Source: Klenkia brasiliensis (lineage in GTDB: Bacteria > Actinomycetota > Actinomycetes > Mycobacteriales > Geodermatophilaceae). Taken from it: DNA of 64,000 nt. Of the stretch, positions 9,007 through 22,022 are shown piece after piece; positions within the stretch are counted from its first letter, which is position 1; each line of letters starts with the position of its first letter. The stretch is taken from positions 372,001-436,000 of the forward strand of contig NZ_FNCF01000003.1 of assembly GCF_900100695.1 (NCBI RefSeq), given 5' to 3'. The notes beneath the pieces are model-generated. The model did no database searches and was not told the DNA's origin. It saw only the letters and a list, made by a program, of their open reading frames with translations. A program made the translations under genes and the position numbers.

Positions 9007-10521
9007 ATGACCAACCCCTTGCGCGACCCGAGGGACCGGCGGTTGCCCCGGGTCCCCGAACCCTGCGCCCTCGTCGTCTTCGGCATCACCGGCGACCTGG
9101 CCCGCAAGAAGCTCCTCCCGGCCGTCTACGACCTCGCCAACCGCGGCCTGCTGCCGACCAACTTCGCGCTGCTGGGCTTCGCCCGCCGCGACTGGGACGA
9201 CGTCGACTTCGCCGAGCTGTCCCGCGAGGCCGCCCGCCAGCACGCCCGCACCCCGTGGCGGGAGGAGGTCTGGGAGCGGTTGAGCGGCTCGGTCCGCTTC
9301 ATCCAGGGCTCCTTCGACGACGACGCGGCCTTCGACGAGCTGGCCCGCACCCTCGGCGAGCTCGAGGGCAGCCACGGCATCGGCGGCAACGCCGCGTTCT
9401 ACCTGTCCATCCCGCCGAGCATGTTCCCGGTCGTGCTCAAGCAGATGCAGCGCACCGGCATGGCCGAGAGCACCGCCGAGCGGTGGCGGCGGGTGGTCGT
9501 GGAGAAGCCCTTCGGCTCGGACCTGCCCTCCAGCCGGGAGCTCAACGGCCTGGTCGACTCGGTGTTCAGCGCCGACGACGTCTTCCGCATCGACCACTAC
9601 CTGGGCAAGGAGACCGTCCAGAACCTGCTGGCGCTGCGGTTCGCCAACACCCTGTTCGAGCCGGTCTGGAACGGCGCGCACGTGGACTCCGTGCAGATCA
9701 CCATGGCCGAGGACGTCGGCATCGGCGGCCGTGCGGAGTTCTACGAGCGCACCGGCGCGGCCCGCGACGTGCTGCAGAACCACCTGCTGCAGCTGCTGGC
9801 GCTCACCGCCATGGAGGAGCCGGTCGAGTTCTCCGCCGAGGAGATCCGCACCGAGAAGCTCAAGGTGCTGCGCGCGGTGTCGGTGCCGACCGACATGGAG
9901 CGCTTCGCCGTCCGCGGGCAGTACGAGCAGGGCTGGCTGGCCGGCCAGCGGGCGAAGGGCTACCGGCAGGAGGACGGCGTCGCCGAGGACTCCCGCACGG
10001 AGACCTACGCCGCCGTCCGGCTGGGCGTGGAGACCCGCCGCTGGGCCGGGGTGCCGTTCTACCTGCGCACCGGCAAGCGGCTGCCCCGCCGGGTCACCGA
10101 GATCGCGCTGTCCTTCCGCCGCGCGCCGCACCTGCCCTTCGCGCCCACCGACACCGAGGAACTGGGCCACAACCAGCTCGTCGTGCGGGTGCAGCCCGAC
10201 GAGGGGGTCACCCTCAAGTTCGGGTCGAAGGTGCCGGGCAGCGTGATGGAGGTCCGCGACGTCGCCATGGACTTCCTCTACGGCGAGCAGTTCACCGAGG
10301 CCTCCCCCGAGGCCTACGAGCGCCTGCTGCTGGACGTGCTGCTGGGCGACGCCACGCTGTTCCCCCGCAACGCCGAGGTCGAGGCCTCCTGGGCGGTCAT
10401 CGACCCGCTCGAGGAGTACTGGGCCGCCACCACCCCCTACCCCTACCGCGCCGGCGAGTGGGGCCCGCGCGCCGCCGACGAGATGCTGGCCTCCGAGGGC
10501 CGGGCATGGCGCCGACCGTGA
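9007..10521 (+). CDS. zwf: Glucose-6-phosphate 1-dehydrogenase
   Basis: A 504-residue enzyme oxidising glucose-6-phosphate to 6-phosphogluconolactone with NADP+, the entry to the oxidative pentose-phosphate branch. The dinucleotide motif FGITGDLARKKLLP lies at 25-38, and the active-site signature RIDHYLGKE near 195-203. Cofactor specificity cannot be read with certainty. The start ATG has AGAGGG upstream. The gene is followed after 28 bp by opcA, the usual actinobacterial pairing in which OpcA is needed for full activity of this enzyme. Confidence 0.97.
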   Translation: MTNPLRDPRDRRLPRVPEPCALVVFGITGDLARKKLLPAVYDLANRGLLPTNFALLGFARRDWDDVDFAELSREAARQHARTPWREEVWERLSGSVRFIQGSFDDDAAFDELARTLGELEGSHGIGGNAAFYLSIPPSMFPVVLKQMQRTGMAESTAERWRRVVVEKPFGSDLPSSRELNGLVDSVFSADDVFRIDHYLGKETVQNLLALRFANTLFEPVWNGAHVDSVQITMAEDVGIGGRAEFYERTGAARDVLQNHLLQLLALTAMEEPVEFSAEEIRTEKLKVLRAVSVPTDMERFAVRGQYEQGWLAGQRAKGYRQEDGVAEDSRTETYAAVRLGVETRRWAGVPFYLRTGKRLPRRVTEIALSFRRAPHLPFAPTDTEELGHNQLVVRVQPDEGVTLKFGSKVPGSVMEVRDVAMDFLYGEQFTEASPEAYERLLLDVLLGDATLFPRNAEVEASWAVIDPLEEYWAATTPYPYRAGEWGPRAADEMLASEGRAWRRP

Positions 10522-10549
10522 CCACCACCTGCCACGGGGAGGACCCGCA

Positions 10550-11656
10550 GTGAGCACCCTCTGGGACGCCAACGGGTCGGCGATCGTCAAGGAGCTCGCC
10601 GCCCAGCGCCGCACCGGCGGGGCCGTGATGAGCGGCGTCGCGCTGACCCTGGTCGTCGTCGCCGACGAGGACCAGGTCGCCGAGGCCGAGGCCGCCGCGG
10701 CGGCCGCCGCGGAGGTGCACCCCTGCCGCCTGCTGGTCGTCGTGCGCCGCCAGGTCGAGGCACCCGCGCCGCGGCTGGACGCCGAGGTGCTGGTAGGCGG
10801 CCGGCTGGGGCCTGGCGAGGCCGTGGTCATGCGCATGTACGGCCGGCTGGGTCTGCACGCCGAGTCCGTCGTGCTGCCGCTGCTGGCCGCCGACGCCCCG
10901 GTGGTCACCTGGTTCCACGGCGCGCCGCCGGACCACCTGGACCGCGACGCGCTCGGCGTCATCGCCAACCGGCGGGTCACCGACAGCCTGATGGCCCCCG
11001 ACCACGTCGCCGCACTGCACCGCCGGGCCGAGGACTTCGCGCCCGGTGACACCGACCTGGCCTGGACCCGCAGCACGTTCTGGCGCTCGGCGCTGGCCTC
11101 CACCCTGGACGCCGTCGTCGGCCGGCGCGGCGGGCCGGTGCGGGTGCTGGGCGGGCAGCTGCTCGGCGACCCGGAGAACCCGACCGCCCAGCTGGTGGCC
11201 GGCTGGCTCAGCGCCCGCTGCGGCTGCTCGATCACCGTGGAGCCCGGCCAGCGCAGCACCGGGACCAAGGGCATCGAGACCGTCGTCCTCACCCTGGACC
11301 AGGACGAGGAGGTCCGGCTGACCGACGACCGCAAGGGCGGCGCGGTGATCAGCCAGCCCTACCGGCCCGACGCCACCGTCGCGCTGCCCAAGCGGTCCCT
11401 CGGCGAGCTCATCGGCGAGGAGATGAAGCGGCTGGACAGCGACGAGCCCTACCGCGAGGCGCTGGAGGCGGCCACCGGCGTGACCGGCCTGGCGCAGCGG
11501 TCCCCGGTGCGCGAGCACCACTGGTTCGACCCCATGCGCCCGACCGCGCCGCCGGCCCCGACCGTGCCCGCCGACTCCCGCGACGACGACGAGGTCGCGC
11601 AGACCGGCACCGGGGACGACGACGGCGGCGACGACGAGCCCGGGGCGGCGGAGTGA
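10550..11656 (+). CDS. opcA: Glucose-6-phosphate dehydrogenase assembly protein OpcA
   Basis: A 368-residue protein of the OpcA family, linked in cyanobacteria and actinobacteria to assembly and redox activation of Zwf. It begins TLWDANGSAIVKELAAQRR, the conserved family opening. HGAPPDHL and DLAWTR(S)TFWR are further family-like segments. The last 35 residues or so are Asp-rich and low in complexity. The GTG start has GGGGAGGA upstream. The stop overlaps the pgl start as GTGA, so the two are translationally coupled. Confidence 0.93.
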   Translation: MSTLWDANGSAIVKELAAQRRTGGAVMSGVALTLVVVADEDQVAEAEAAAAAAAEVHPCRLLVVVRRQVEAPAPRLDAEVLVGGRLGPGEAVVMRMYGRLGLHAESVVLPLLAADAPVVTWFHGAPPDHLDRDALGVIANRRVTDSLMAPDHVAALHRRAEDFAPGDTDLAWTRSTFWRSALASTLDAVVGRRGGPVRVLGGQLLGDPENPTAQLVAGWLSARCGCSITVEPGQRSTGTKGIETVVLTLDQDEEVRLTDDRKGGAVISQPYRPDATVALPKRSLGELIGEEMKRLDSDEPYREALEAATGVTGLAQRSPVREHHWFDPMRPTAPPAPTVPADSRDDDEVAQTGTGDDDGGDDEPGAAE

Positions 11657-12384
11657 GCGCTCCCGAGGTCGTCGTCCGGCCCGGCGCCGACGAGCTGGCC
11701 GCCACGGTCGCCGGTGACCTGGTGGCCCGGCTGTCGGCTGCGCAGGCCGAGCACGGGACGGCGTCGGTGGTGCTCACCGGCGGCGGCATCGGCACCGCGG
11801 TGCTGCGCGCGGTCGCCGCGGCGCCCGGGGAGGTGGACTGGACGCGGGTGGACATCTGGTGGGGCGACGAGCGCTGGGTCCCCGCCACCGACGACGACCG
11901 CAACGAGAAGGGCGCCCGCGAGGCGCTGCTGGACGTCGTCGGGGTGCCGGCGGAGCGGGTGCACGCCATCCCGGCGGCCGACGCCGGGTACGCCGAGCCC
12001 GAGGACGCCGCGGCGGCCTACGCGCAGGAGCTGGCCGCGGCCGGCGACGGCGCGGTGGCGCGGATCGACGTCCTGCTGCTCGGGGTGGGCCCGGAGGGCC
12101 ACGTGGCGTCCATCTTCCCCGACTCCCCCGCCGTGGCCGACGACCGCACCGTCGTCGCGGTGCGCGACTGCCCCAAGCCGCCGCCCACCCGGGTCAGCCT
12201 GGGCTTCCCGGTGATCACCGCGGCCGAGGAGGTCTGGCTGCTGGTGTCCGGCGAGGGCAAGGCCGAGGCCGTCGCCCGGGGGCTGTCGGGCCGGGAGACC
12301 CCGGCGTCGCTGCCCGCGGCCGGCGCGGTGGGTCGCCGGGCCACCCGCTGGATGCTCGACGAGGCCGCCGCCTCGCAGCTGTAG
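11653..12384 (+). CDS. pgl: 6-phosphogluconolactonase
   Basis: A 243-residue member of the NagB/RpiA/DevB fold that hydrolyses 6-phosphogluconolactone, the product of Zwf. Visible motifs are VLTGGGIGTAVL, WWGDERWVP (substrate loop, about 72-80), and LGVGPEGHVASIFP near 146, the lactonase form of the GxGxDGH motif. The GTG start overlaps the opcA stop. It ends the operon just before a perfect palindromic terminator. Confidence 0.95.
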   Translation: MSAPEVVVRPGADELAATVAGDLVARLSAAQAEHGTASVVLTGGGIGTAVLRAVAAAPGEVDWTRVDIWWGDERWVPATDDDRNEKGAREALLDVVGVPAERVHAIPAADAGYAEPEDAAAAYAQELAAAGDGAVARIDVLLLGVGPEGHVASIFPDSPAVADDRTVVAVRDCPKPPPTRVSLGFPVITAAEEVWLLVSGEGKAEAVARGLSGRETPASLPAAGAVGRRATRWMLDEAAASQL

Positions 12385-12387
12385 GAG

Positions 12388-12415
12388 GCGGGGGCCCGCC
12401 CGGGCGGGCCCCCGC
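12388..12415. terminator. Perfect 28-bp palindrome, two-way terminator
   Basis: Positions 12388-12401 and 12402-12415 are exact reverse complements. It fills the gap between the convergent stops of pgl (12384) and rbpA (12421), so it very likely ends both transcripts. Confidence 0.8.
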
Positions 12416-12420
12416 ACCCC

Positions 12421-12762
12421 TCAGGCGCCGCGGCGGGCACGCAGCCGCTGCAGGGCCTCCTCGAGGAGGGCCGCGCCGTCCTCGTCGCTGCGCCGCTCAC
12501 GCACGTAGGCCAGGTGCGTCTTGTACGGCTCGATCCGCGGGGGCGGCGGCGGGTTGTCCTGGTCCTGCCCGGCGGGGAGCCCGCAGCGCGGGCAGTCCCA
12601 CGTCTCGGGCACCTCGACGTCGTGCGCGAAGGCGATGCGGGTGTCGTGCCCGTTCGCGCACCAGAAGCCCACCCGCACCCGCGGTGCGGCCTCTCCGCGC
12701 TCGGACTCGCCCATCGGTCCTGCCCCGACCCGGCTGCCCCGGATCGCGCTGCCACCAGCCAC
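12421..12762 (-). CDS. rbpA: RNA polymerase-binding protein RbpA
   Basis: A 113-residue actinobacterial transcription factor that binds RNA polymerase and the group-1/2 sigma factor and stabilises the open promoter complex. The basic linker IRGSRVGAGP is followed by the core with FWCANGHDTRI ... TWDCPRCG (C..H..CxxC, a probable zinc site about residues 33-60) and by the sigma-interacting C-terminal helix HLAYVRERRSDEDGAALLEEALQ region. The GTG at 12762 is chosen because GTGGGGG lies five bases upstream; GTG 12774 is a weaker alternative. A proline run (about 70-74) is longer than in M. tuberculosis RbpA. Confidence 0.88.
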   Translation of the reverse strand: MAGGSAIRGSRVGAGPMGESERGEAAPRVRVGFWCANGHDTRIAFAHDVEVPETWDCPRCGLPAGQDQDNPPPPPRIEPYKTHLAYVRERRSDEDGAALLEEALQRLRARRGA

Positions 12763-12807
12763 GTGTGCCCCCACTCAGGTCTGTGGATCATCGCCCCCGC
12801 GGGGGTG

Positions 12808-12813
12808 AGTGTA
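12808..12813 (-). promoter_or_regulatory. -10 box upstream of rbpA
   Basis: TACACT on the minus strand is preceded by a GGAACC element 11 bases upstream and by CTGGAC 16 bases upstream. It would place the transcription start near 12800 and leave a leader of about 38 nt containing the rbpA ribosome site. A 12-bp palindrome of C5GCG5 type lies at the predicted start. This is an eye-based call. Confidence 0.35.
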
Positions 12814-12897
12814 GGCACACCCAGGTTCCGTCCAGGTGTCGACCGCGCGTCCGAACGCCCAGGTCAGACCGGGTGTGCACGACCCGGTGGTGGTCGG

Positions 12898-13131
12898 TCA
12901 GACCTTGAGCAGGATGCCCAGCGCGACGATGCACACCGACCAGATGATCGCGGTGAAGACGGTGATCCGGTTGAGGTTCTTCTCCACCACCGACGAGCCG
13001 GACAGCGAGGACGACGCGGCCCCGCCGAACATCGAGGACAGGCCGCCGCCCTTGCCGCGGTGCAGCAGGATCAGCACGATCAGCAGCAGGCTGGTGAGCA
13101 CCAGCAGGACGTTCAGGACGATCTCGATCAC
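12898..13131 (-). CDS. secG: Protein translocase subunit SecG
   Basis: A 77-residue membrane protein with two hydrophobic helices (about 3-23 and 55-75) separated by LLHRGKGGGLSSMFGG, the conserved SecG loop. It is the accessory subunit of the SecYEG channel. The GTG start is followed directly by the first helix. In many actinobacteria secG follows tpiA; here a solute-binding protein gene is interposed. Confidence 0.95.
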   Translation of the reverse strand: MIEIVLNVLLVLTSLLLIVLILLHRGKGGGLSSMFGGAASSSLSGSSVVEKNLNRITVFTAIIWSVCIVALGILLKV

Positions 13132-13182
13132 GGGTTCTCCAGTTCGAGCGGGCAGCCAGCGGTCCAGCCTACGGGACGGCGG

Positions 13183-14907
13183 TCAGCCACCGCCGACACC
13201 GGCGGTGGCCACGTCGTAGCCGGTCCAGGGCAGCATCACCACGCCGTTGCGCAGCCGCTGGCCGGCCAGCAGCTGCACCCGGTTCTCCGCCAGCGGCACC
13301 ACCGCGTGCGTGGCCAGTGCGGCGTCGGCGACCGCGGCCCACGCCGCGACGTCGCCGGCGCCGACCGCGGTGTCGACCAGCGCGTCGACCGAGGGGTCGG
13401 CGAGCAGGCCGTAGTTGGAGTTGCCGGCCTGCTGGGTGATCGACCGGCTGTCGACCAGCGGGACCAGGAAGGACGCCGGGGTGGGCAGGTCCGCGGTCCA
13501 GGTGGCCAGCACCATGCCGTACTGGCCGCCGGTGATGGCCTGCGGCGAGCCGATGCCGGCGGTGTAGAACGTCGTGGGGTCCAGCGGCACCACGGTGACC
13601 TGGATGCCGACCTGGGCGAACTGGGCCACCAGCCGGTCGGCGACGTCCAGGCTCATCGGCACGTCGGGGACCGCCATGGTGGTGGCGAACCCGTCGGGCC
13701 TGCCGCAGGCGGTCAGGGCCTGCCGGGCGGCGTCGAGGTCGGCGGCCGGGTCGGGGTCCTCGGGTCCGCCGGGCAGGGAGCGGGGCCACAGCACGGAGGT
13801 GCGGACGGCGTCACCGGCACCGCCGAGGGCGTCCTGCACGTCGCTGCGGTCCACCGCCGCGGCCACGGCGGCCCGGCAGTCCGGCGACGTCATCGGCTCG
13901 ACGGTGGTGGGCAGGGCCAGCAGCCGCACCGACCCGGTGGTGACGTCGTCGACCCGGTCGGCCAGGCCCTGCGCGCCGTCGGTGCGGGCGGTCGTGGCCT
14001 CCTGCACGCCGGTGCCGGACAGGTCGGCGTCGGCCGAGCCGGCCAGCAGCGCCTGGTCGCGGTCCAGCCCGGTGAGCCCGGTGCGGACGACGACGGAGTC
14101 GGGCAGGGCGGTGCGCACCGGGTCGCTGTCCTGGGTCCAGGCCGGGTTGCGCTCCAGCACGATGCCGGCGACCGGGTCGACCGAGGTGATCGCGTACGGG
14201 CCGGAGGACACCGGGTCGTCCTGGTAGGCCGCCGCCGTGTCGTTCTCCGCCGGCACCGGGGAGGCCAGCGGCAGGGCGAGCAGGAACGGGAAGTCGGGGT
14301 CGGCCCGGGACAGGGTGAAGGTGATCGTCGCGTCGTCCGGGGTGGCGATGCTGCCCAGCCCCAGCCGGTCGGGCGACTCGTCCTGGTAGGGCCCGGCGTA
14401 CAGGCTCTCCGGGTCGAGCAGGTCGAGGGCGAGCTTGGGCCCGCCGGTCAGCACGTCGACGGCGAAGGACCGCTCGATGCCGTACTTGACGTCCCGGCTG
14501 GTGATCGGCCGGCCGGTCTCGAAGGTGGCGCCCGGCCGGAGCGTGAAGGTCCAGGTGCGGCCGCCGTCGGGCGTCGTCCCCAGGTCGGTGGCGAGGTCGG
14601 GGACCAGCTGCTCGGTGCTCCCCGGCTCGGAGGAGTAGGTGACCAGGGTGCGGGCGTAGAGCCGCATGAGGTTCCACACCGCCGGCAGGTAGGACCGCTG
14701 CGGGTCCAGGCTGTCCACCTGGGCGGTGACCAGCCGCAGGGTGCCCCCGGTCGCGTCGGACGGCGCCCGGAGGCCGTCCACGCCGGCGTCGGGCGCACCG
14801 GAGGCGGTGGGCACCGCGCGGTCCCCGGGGTCGCCCCCGGTGCAGCCGGCCAGCAGGGCGACCAGCAGGAGCAGGGCGGGGAGCGCTCGGCGCGGGTGGG
14901 GCCTCAC
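13183..14907 (-). CDS. ABC-type peptide/nickel solute-binding lipoprotein (orphan)
   Basis: A 574-residue family 5 extracellular solute-binding protein. The signal peptide ends in lipobox LLAGC (Cys22), so it is anchored outside the membrane. Family features include DSLDPQRSYLPAVWNLMRL, YSSEPGSTEQLVPDLATD, TWTFTLRPGATFETGRPITS and the C-terminal LPWTGYD. No permease or ATPase gene is adjacent, so it must serve a transporter encoded elsewhere or act alone. It sits between secG and tpiA in the same direction. The ligand cannot be told from sequence; oligopeptides are most usual. Confidence 0.85.
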   Translation of the reverse strand: MRPHPRRALPALLLLVALLAGCTGGDPGDRAVPTASGAPDAGVDGLRAPSDATGGTLRLVTAQVDSLDPQRSYLPAVWNLMRLYARTLVTYSSEPGSTEQLVPDLATDLGTTPDGGRTWTFTLRPGATFETGRPITSRDVKYGIERSFAVDVLTGGPKLALDLLDPESLYAGPYQDESPDRLGLGSIATPDDATITFTLSRADPDFPFLLALPLASPVPAENDTAAAYQDDPVSSGPYAITSVDPVAGIVLERNPAWTQDSDPVRTALPDSVVVRTGLTGLDRDQALLAGSADADLSGTGVQEATTARTDGAQGLADRVDDVTTGSVRLLALPTTVEPMTSPDCRAAVAAAVDRSDVQDALGGAGDAVRTSVLWPRSLPGGPEDPDPAADLDAARQALTACGRPDGFATTMAVPDVPMSLDVADRLVAQFAQVGIQVTVVPLDPTTFYTAGIGSPQAITGGQYGMVLATWTADLPTPASFLVPLVDSRSITQQAGNSNYGLLADPSVDALVDTAVGAGDVAAWAAVADAALATHAVVPLAENRVQLLAGQRLRNGVVMLPWTGYDVATAGVGGG

Positions 14908-14950
14908 GGGGGCGGCGGTCCTCCGGGTGGTGGGCCGCCGCCCCTGCGGG

Positions 14951-15760
14951 TCAGCGGCTCTCGGCTGCGGTGCGGCAGATCGAGACGAACTCGTCGGCGT
15001 CCAGGCTCGCGCCGCCCACCAGTGCCCCGTCCACGTCCGGTCCGGCGAGGATGCCCGCGGTGTTGCCGGCCTTCACCGAACCGCCGTAGAGGATACGGAC
15101 GACGTCGGCGGTCTCCGGGCCGAAACGCTCGGCGAGCCGGGCCCGGATCGCACCGCACACCTCCTGCGCGTCCTCGGGGGTGGCCACCTCGCCGGTGCCG
15201 ATCGCCCAGACCGGCTCGTAGGCGATGACGACCCCGGCCACGGTCGCGGCGTCGAGGCCCTCGAGCGCGGCGTCGACCTGCGCGGTGGTGTACGGGACGT
15301 GCTCGCCGGCCTTGCGGACCTCGAGCCCCTCCCCCACGCACAGGATCGGCACCAGCTCGTGCTCGAGCGCCTTGCGGACCTTGGCCGCCACGACCTCGTC
15401 GGTCTCGGCATGCATCGCCCGCCGCTCCGAGTGCCCGACGACGACGTAGGTGCAGGCCAGCGCCTTGAGCTGCGCGCCGCTGACCTCGCCGGTGTAGGCC
15501 CCGGAGTCGGCGGTGGACAGGTCCTGGCCGCCGAAACCGATCTCTATCTTGTCGCCCTGCACCAGCGTCTGCACGCTGCGGATCGCGGTGAACGGCGGGA
15601 CGACGACGACCTCGGCCGCCTCCAGCTCGGGCTCCTTGAGGCCGAACGCGACCTTCTGGACCAGGCCGATGGCCTCCAGGTGGGTCAGGTTCATCTTCCA
15701 GTTGCCCGCGATGAGCGGGCGCCGGCCCTCGTAGACCTTCCCGGACTTCGTGCGGGCCAT
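14951..15760 (-). CDS. tpiA: Triosephosphate isomerase
   Basis: A 269-residue TIM-barrel enzyme interconverting DHAP and glyceraldehyde-3-phosphate. Catalytic residues are visible: Lys in AGNWKMN (about 22), His in VVVGHSERR (about 103) and Glu in [12 protein letters not shown] (about 175), plus the phosphate loop [11 protein letters not shown]. The ATG shares one base with the pgk stop (TGATG), so tpiA is coupled to pgk in the gap-pgk-tpiA operon. Confidence 0.97.
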   Translation of the reverse strand: MARTKSGKVYEGRRPLIAGNWKMNLTHLEAIGLVQKVAFGLKEPELEAAEVVVVPPFTAIRSVQTLVQGDKIEIGFGGQDLSTADSGAYTGEVSGAQLKALACTYVVVGHSERRAMHAETDEVVAAKVRKALEHELVPILCVGEGLEVRKAGEHVPYTTAQVDAALEGLDAATVAGVVIAYEPVWAIGTGEVATPEDAQEVCGAIRARLAERFGPETADVVRILYGGSVKAGNTAGILAGPDVDGALVGGASLDADEFVSICRTAAESR

Positions 15761-16968
15761 CAGCCGGCCCCGCCCGACAGCACGGCCAGGCCGGGCAGCT
15801 CGCGGCCCTCGAGGAACTCCAGGGACGCACCGCCCCCGGTGGAGATGTGGCCGTAGCCGTCCTCCGGCAGGCCCAGCTGGCGCACCGCGGCGGCCGAGTC
15901 GCCGCCGCCGACCACCGACAGCCCGTCGACGGCGGCCACCGCGGTGGCCACCCCCCGGGTGCCGGCGGTGAACGGCGCCAGCTCGAACACGCCCATCGGC
16001 CCGTTCCAGAACACCGTGCGGGCGTCGGCCAGGTGCTCGCCGAACAGCTCCACGGTGCGCGGGCCGACGTCGAGGCCCTTGAGGCCGTCGGGGATGGCGT
16101 CGACCGGGGTGACCGTGACCTGGGCATCGGCGACCAGCGCCTCGGCGCAGACCACGTCGACCGGCAGCACGATCTTGTCCCCGGCCTCGGCCAGCAGCCG
16201 CCGGCAGGTCTCCACCTGGTCGGACTCGAGCAGCGAGCCGCCCACCCCGTGGCCCTGCGCGGCCAGGAAGGTGAAGCACATCCCGCCGCCGACCAGGAGC
16301 TTGTCGACCTTCGGCAGCATGGCCTCGATGACGGCCAGCTTGTCGCTGACCTTCGAGCCGCCCAGCACCACGACGTAGGGCCGCTGCGGGTCCTCCGTCA
16401 GCCGGGTCAGCACGTCGAGCTCGGTGGCGACCAGCCGGCCGGCCGCGTGCGGCAGCCGGGTCGCGACGTCGTAGACCGAGGCGTGCTTGCGGTGCACGGC
16501 CCCGAAGGCGTCGTCGACGTACACGTCGGCCAGGGCGGCGAACCGGTCGGCCAGGGCCCCGCGGGCGTCGTCGTCCTTGCTGGTCTCGGCCGCCTCGAAG
16601 CGGACGTTCTCCAGCAGGCAGACGTCGCGGTCGCCCAGCGCCTCCACGGCGGCCCGGGCACCGGACCCGGCCGTGTCGGTGGCCAGCGGCACCGGGGCAC
16701 CCAGCAGCTCGGAGAGCCGCGCGGCGACCGGGGCCAGGCTGAACCGGGGGTCCGGCTCGCCCTTGGGCCGGCCCAGGTGCGCCGCGACGACGACGCGGGC
16801 GCCCGCCTCGCGCAGCGCCTGCAGCGTGGGCAGGCTGGCCCGGATGCGGCCGTCGTCGGTGATGACCGGGTCGCCGGTGGAGTCGTCGAGGGGGACGTTC
16901 AGGTCGGCGCGCAGCAGCACGCGCCTGCCCGACACCCCCTCGGCGATCAGCTCGTCGACGGTGCGCAT
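15760..16968 (-). CDS. pgk: Phosphoglycerate kinase
   Basis: A 402-residue two-domain kinase making ATP from 1,3-bisphosphoglycerate. RADLNVPLD and [19 protein letters not shown] mark the substrate domain, [10 protein letters not shown] and [10 protein letters not shown] the hinge region, and [10 protein letters not shown] and GGGDSAAAV the nucleotide domain. The ATG is two bases after the gap stop. The family's usual order gap-pgk-tpiA is kept. Confidence 0.97.
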   Translation of the reverse strand: MRTVDELIAEGVSGRRVLLRADLNVPLDDSTGDPVITDDGRIRASLPTLQALREAGARVVVAAHLGRPKGEPDPRFSLAPVAARLSELLGAPVPLATDTAGSGARAAVEALGDRDVCLLENVRFEAAETSKDDDARGALADRFAALADVYVDDAFGAVHRKHASVYDVATRLPHAAGRLVATELDVLTRLTEDPQRPYVVVLGGSKVSDKLAVIEAMLPKVDKLLVGGGMCFTFLAAQGHGVGGSLLESDQVETCRRLLAEAGDKIVLPVDVVCAEALVADAQVTVTPVDAIPDGLKGLDVGPRTVELFGEHLADARTVFWNGPMGVFELAPFTAGTRGVATAVAAVDGLSVVGGGDSAAAVRQLGLPEDGYGHISTGGGASLEFLEGRELPGLAVLSGGAG

Positions 16969-16970
16969 GC

Positions 16971-19810
<2,840 letters not shown>

Positions 19811-19945
19811 CGTGTCCTCCCCCGCGTCCGTGACCGCTGCCGGCGCGGTCCTCCCCTCCACCTCGGCACGCGCGGCACCCACCCCCAGCCGAGGGGGTCG
19901 GGTCCGACCCGCCCGGGTGAGGTGGGCGCCGCGTGCGGGAGGCCG

Positions 19946-20926
19946 CTAGGGGCCGATCATGTCGTCGGTGACGACCGACTCGGTGTCGGGGATGCCCAGG
20001 TCCTTGGCCCGCTTGTCGGCCATCGCCAGCAGCCGGCGGATGCGCCCGGCGACGGCGTCCTTGGTCATCGGCGGGTCGGCCCGCTGGCCGAGCTCCTCGA
20101 GGGAGGCCTGGCCGTGCTCGAGCCGCAGCCGACCGGCGACGAGCAGGTGCTCGGGGGCGTCCTCGCCCAGGATCTCCAGCGCGCGCTCGACCCGGGCGCT
20201 GGCGGCGACCGCGGCGCGGGCCGAGCGGCGCAGGTTGGCGTCGTCGAAGTTGGCCAGCCGGTTGGCGGTGGCCCGGACCTCGCGGCGCATCCGCCGCTCC
20301 TCCCAGGTGAGCACCGCCTCGTGGGCGCCCATCCGGGTCAGCAGCGCGCTGATCGCGTCGCCGTCCCGCACGACCACGCGGTCGGCGCCGCGCACCTCGC
20401 GGGCCTTGGCCGCGATGCCCAGCCGGCGGGCGGCACCGACCAGGGCCATCGCGGCCTCCGGGCCGGGGCAGGTGACCTCCAGGGAGGAGGACCGACCGGG
20501 CTCGGTCAGCGAGCCGTGCGCCAGGAACGCACCGCGCCAGGCGGCCTCGGCGTCGTTGAGCCCGCCGGACACCACGGCCGGCGGCAGGCCGCGCACCGGG
20601 CGGCCGCGCTGGTCGACCAGGCCCGTCTGGCGGGCCAGGCCCTCGCCGTGCTTGGCGATGCGGACCAGGTAGCGCACGCCGCGGCGGATGTTGCCGCCGG
20701 CCAGCACGCTGACGCCGCTGGTGTAGCCGTAGACCTCGCTGATGTCGCGGCGCAGCCGGCGGGCCACCGACCCGGTGTCCAGCTCGGCCTCGATGACCAC
20801 CCGGCCGCCGACGATGTGCAGGCCGCCGGAGAAGCGCAGCAGCGCCGTGACCTCGGCCTTGCGCTCGGAGGTCCGGGTGCACTCCACCCTCGAGAGCTCG
20901 TCCTTCACCATCGCCGTCATCGCCAT
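19946..20926 (-). CDS. whiA: Sporulation/cell-division regulator WhiA
   Basis: A 326-residue DNA-binding protein with a LAGLIDADG-homing-endonuclease-like N-terminal fold and a C-terminal helix-turn-helix. Conserved stretches are [55 protein letters not shown] and [23 protein letters not shown], very close to Streptomyces WhiA. It controls ftsZ, ftsW and other division genes together with WhiB in streptomycetes. It follows yvcK and rapZ, the conserved cluster. The ATG at 20926 matches the family's start. Confidence 0.96.
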   Translation of the reverse strand: MAMTAMVKDELSRVECTRTSERKAEVTALLRFSGGLHIVGGRVVIEAELDTGSVARRLRRDISEVYGYTSGVSVLAGGNIRRGVRYLVRIAKHGEGLARQTGLVDQRGRPVRGLPPAVVSGGLNDAEAAWRGAFLAHGSLTEPGRSSSLEVTCPGPEAAMALVGAARRLGIAAKAREVRGADRVVVRDGDAISALLTRMGAHEAVLTWEERRMRREVRATANRLANFDDANLRRSARAAVAASARVERALEILGEDAPEHLLVAGRLRLEHGQASLEELGQRADPPMTKDAVAGRIRRLLAMADKRAKDLGIPDTESVVTDDMIGP

Positions 20927-21050
20927 GCGCTGTCCCTCTCCCCCTCGGCCGGCCCCCCGGCGACCGGGCGCCCCCGGCGCGCCGGAGCCGCTCCCGCGAC
21001 CGTCGTCCCCCGATACTGCCGCACGCCGGAACCGTGCGGCGAGCTCGACC

Positions 21051-22022
21051 TCACGGCCGCCCCGCCCCGGACACGCGGGCCGCGACCTGCGCGAGCGCCG
21101 CCCGCAGCAGCTCCGGCTCGTGCCGCGCCGCGCCGTCGCGGGCAGCCACCGGCGCAAGGACCAGTTCCGCCCCGCACGCCCGCACAGCTGACAGCAGACC
21201 ACGGCGGTCAACAACCGCACCCGCATCGGCGACCACGGTGTGCAACGGCACGCCCTGCAGATGCTCCACCAGGACCCGCAGGTGCTCCTGCGGGGAGAAC
21301 CCGTCGGTCTCGCCGGCCTGCGGCTCCAGGTTCAGCACGACCACCACGTGCGCCGGGGTGGCGGCCAGCGCGGCGCGCAGCCGCGGCACCAGCAGGTGCG
21401 GCAGCACGGAGGTGTACCAGGACCCCGGGCCGAGGGAGACCACGTCGGCCCGGGCGATGGCGGCCAGCACGTCGGGGTGCACCGGCGGGTCGGCCGGGGT
21501 GACCCGGATGGAGCGGACCCGGTCGGGGCTGGTGGCGATGGCCACCTGGCCGCGGATGTGCCGCGAGCGCTGCGGGTCGTCGGGGTCGACGGTGTCGACG
21601 ATCGCCACCAGGTCCAGCGGGACGTCGGCCATCGGCAGCACCCGGCCCCGGGCGCCGAGCAGCTCGCACAGGGTGTCCAGGGCGCGGACGGTGTCCCCGC
21701 CGTGCACCTCGGTCAGGCCGGTGAGCACCAGGTTGCCCACCGGGTGGCCGGCCAGCACCCCGGTGCCGCCCAGCCGGTGCTGCAGCAGCGTGGCCATCTC
21801 CTGGGTGCGCGCGCCGTCGCCGGCCAGCGCGGCCAGCGCCATCCGCAGGTCCCCGGGCGGGAGCACCGGCATCTCGCGCCGGATCCGGCCGGAGGAGCCG
21901 CCGTCGTCGGCGACCGTCACCACCGCGGTGAGCTCGCCGGCCAGCGGCTGCCAGGCGTCCAGGGCGGCGGCCAGGCCGTGCCCGCCCCCCAGCGCGACGA
22001 CCGAGGGACCGGGGCCGCTCAC
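21051..22022 (-). CDS. yvcK: Gluconeogenesis-factor-like protein YvcK/CofD family
   Basis: A 323-residue YvcK (CuvA) protein of the CofD-like fold that binds UDP-sugars in characterised homologues and is needed for cell-wall metabolism on gluconeogenic carbon. [14 protein letters not shown] (about 8-21), [16 protein letters not shown] and LPPGDLRM are the family motifs; [15 protein letters not shown] and [18 protein letters not shown] follow. Its GTG start overlaps the rapZ stop as GTGA. In M. tuberculosis the orthologue is Rv1422, in the same uvrC-rapZ-yvcK-whiA order. Confidence 0.95.
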   Translation of the reverse strand: MSGPGPSVVALGGGHGLAAALDAWQPLAGELTAVVTVADDGGSSGRIRREMPVLPPGDLRMALAALAGDGARTQEMATLLQHRLGGTGVLAGHPVGNLVLTGLTEVHGGDTVRALDTLCELLGARGRVLPMADVPLDLVAIVDTVDPDDPQRSRHIRGQVAIATSPDRVRSIRVTPADPPVHPDVLAAIARADVVSLGPGSWYTSVLPHLLVPRLRAALAATPAHVVVVLNLEPQAGETDGFSPQEHLRVLVEHLQGVPLHTVVADAGAVVDRRGLLSAVRACGAELVLAPVAARDGAARHEPELLRAALAQVAARVSGAGRP

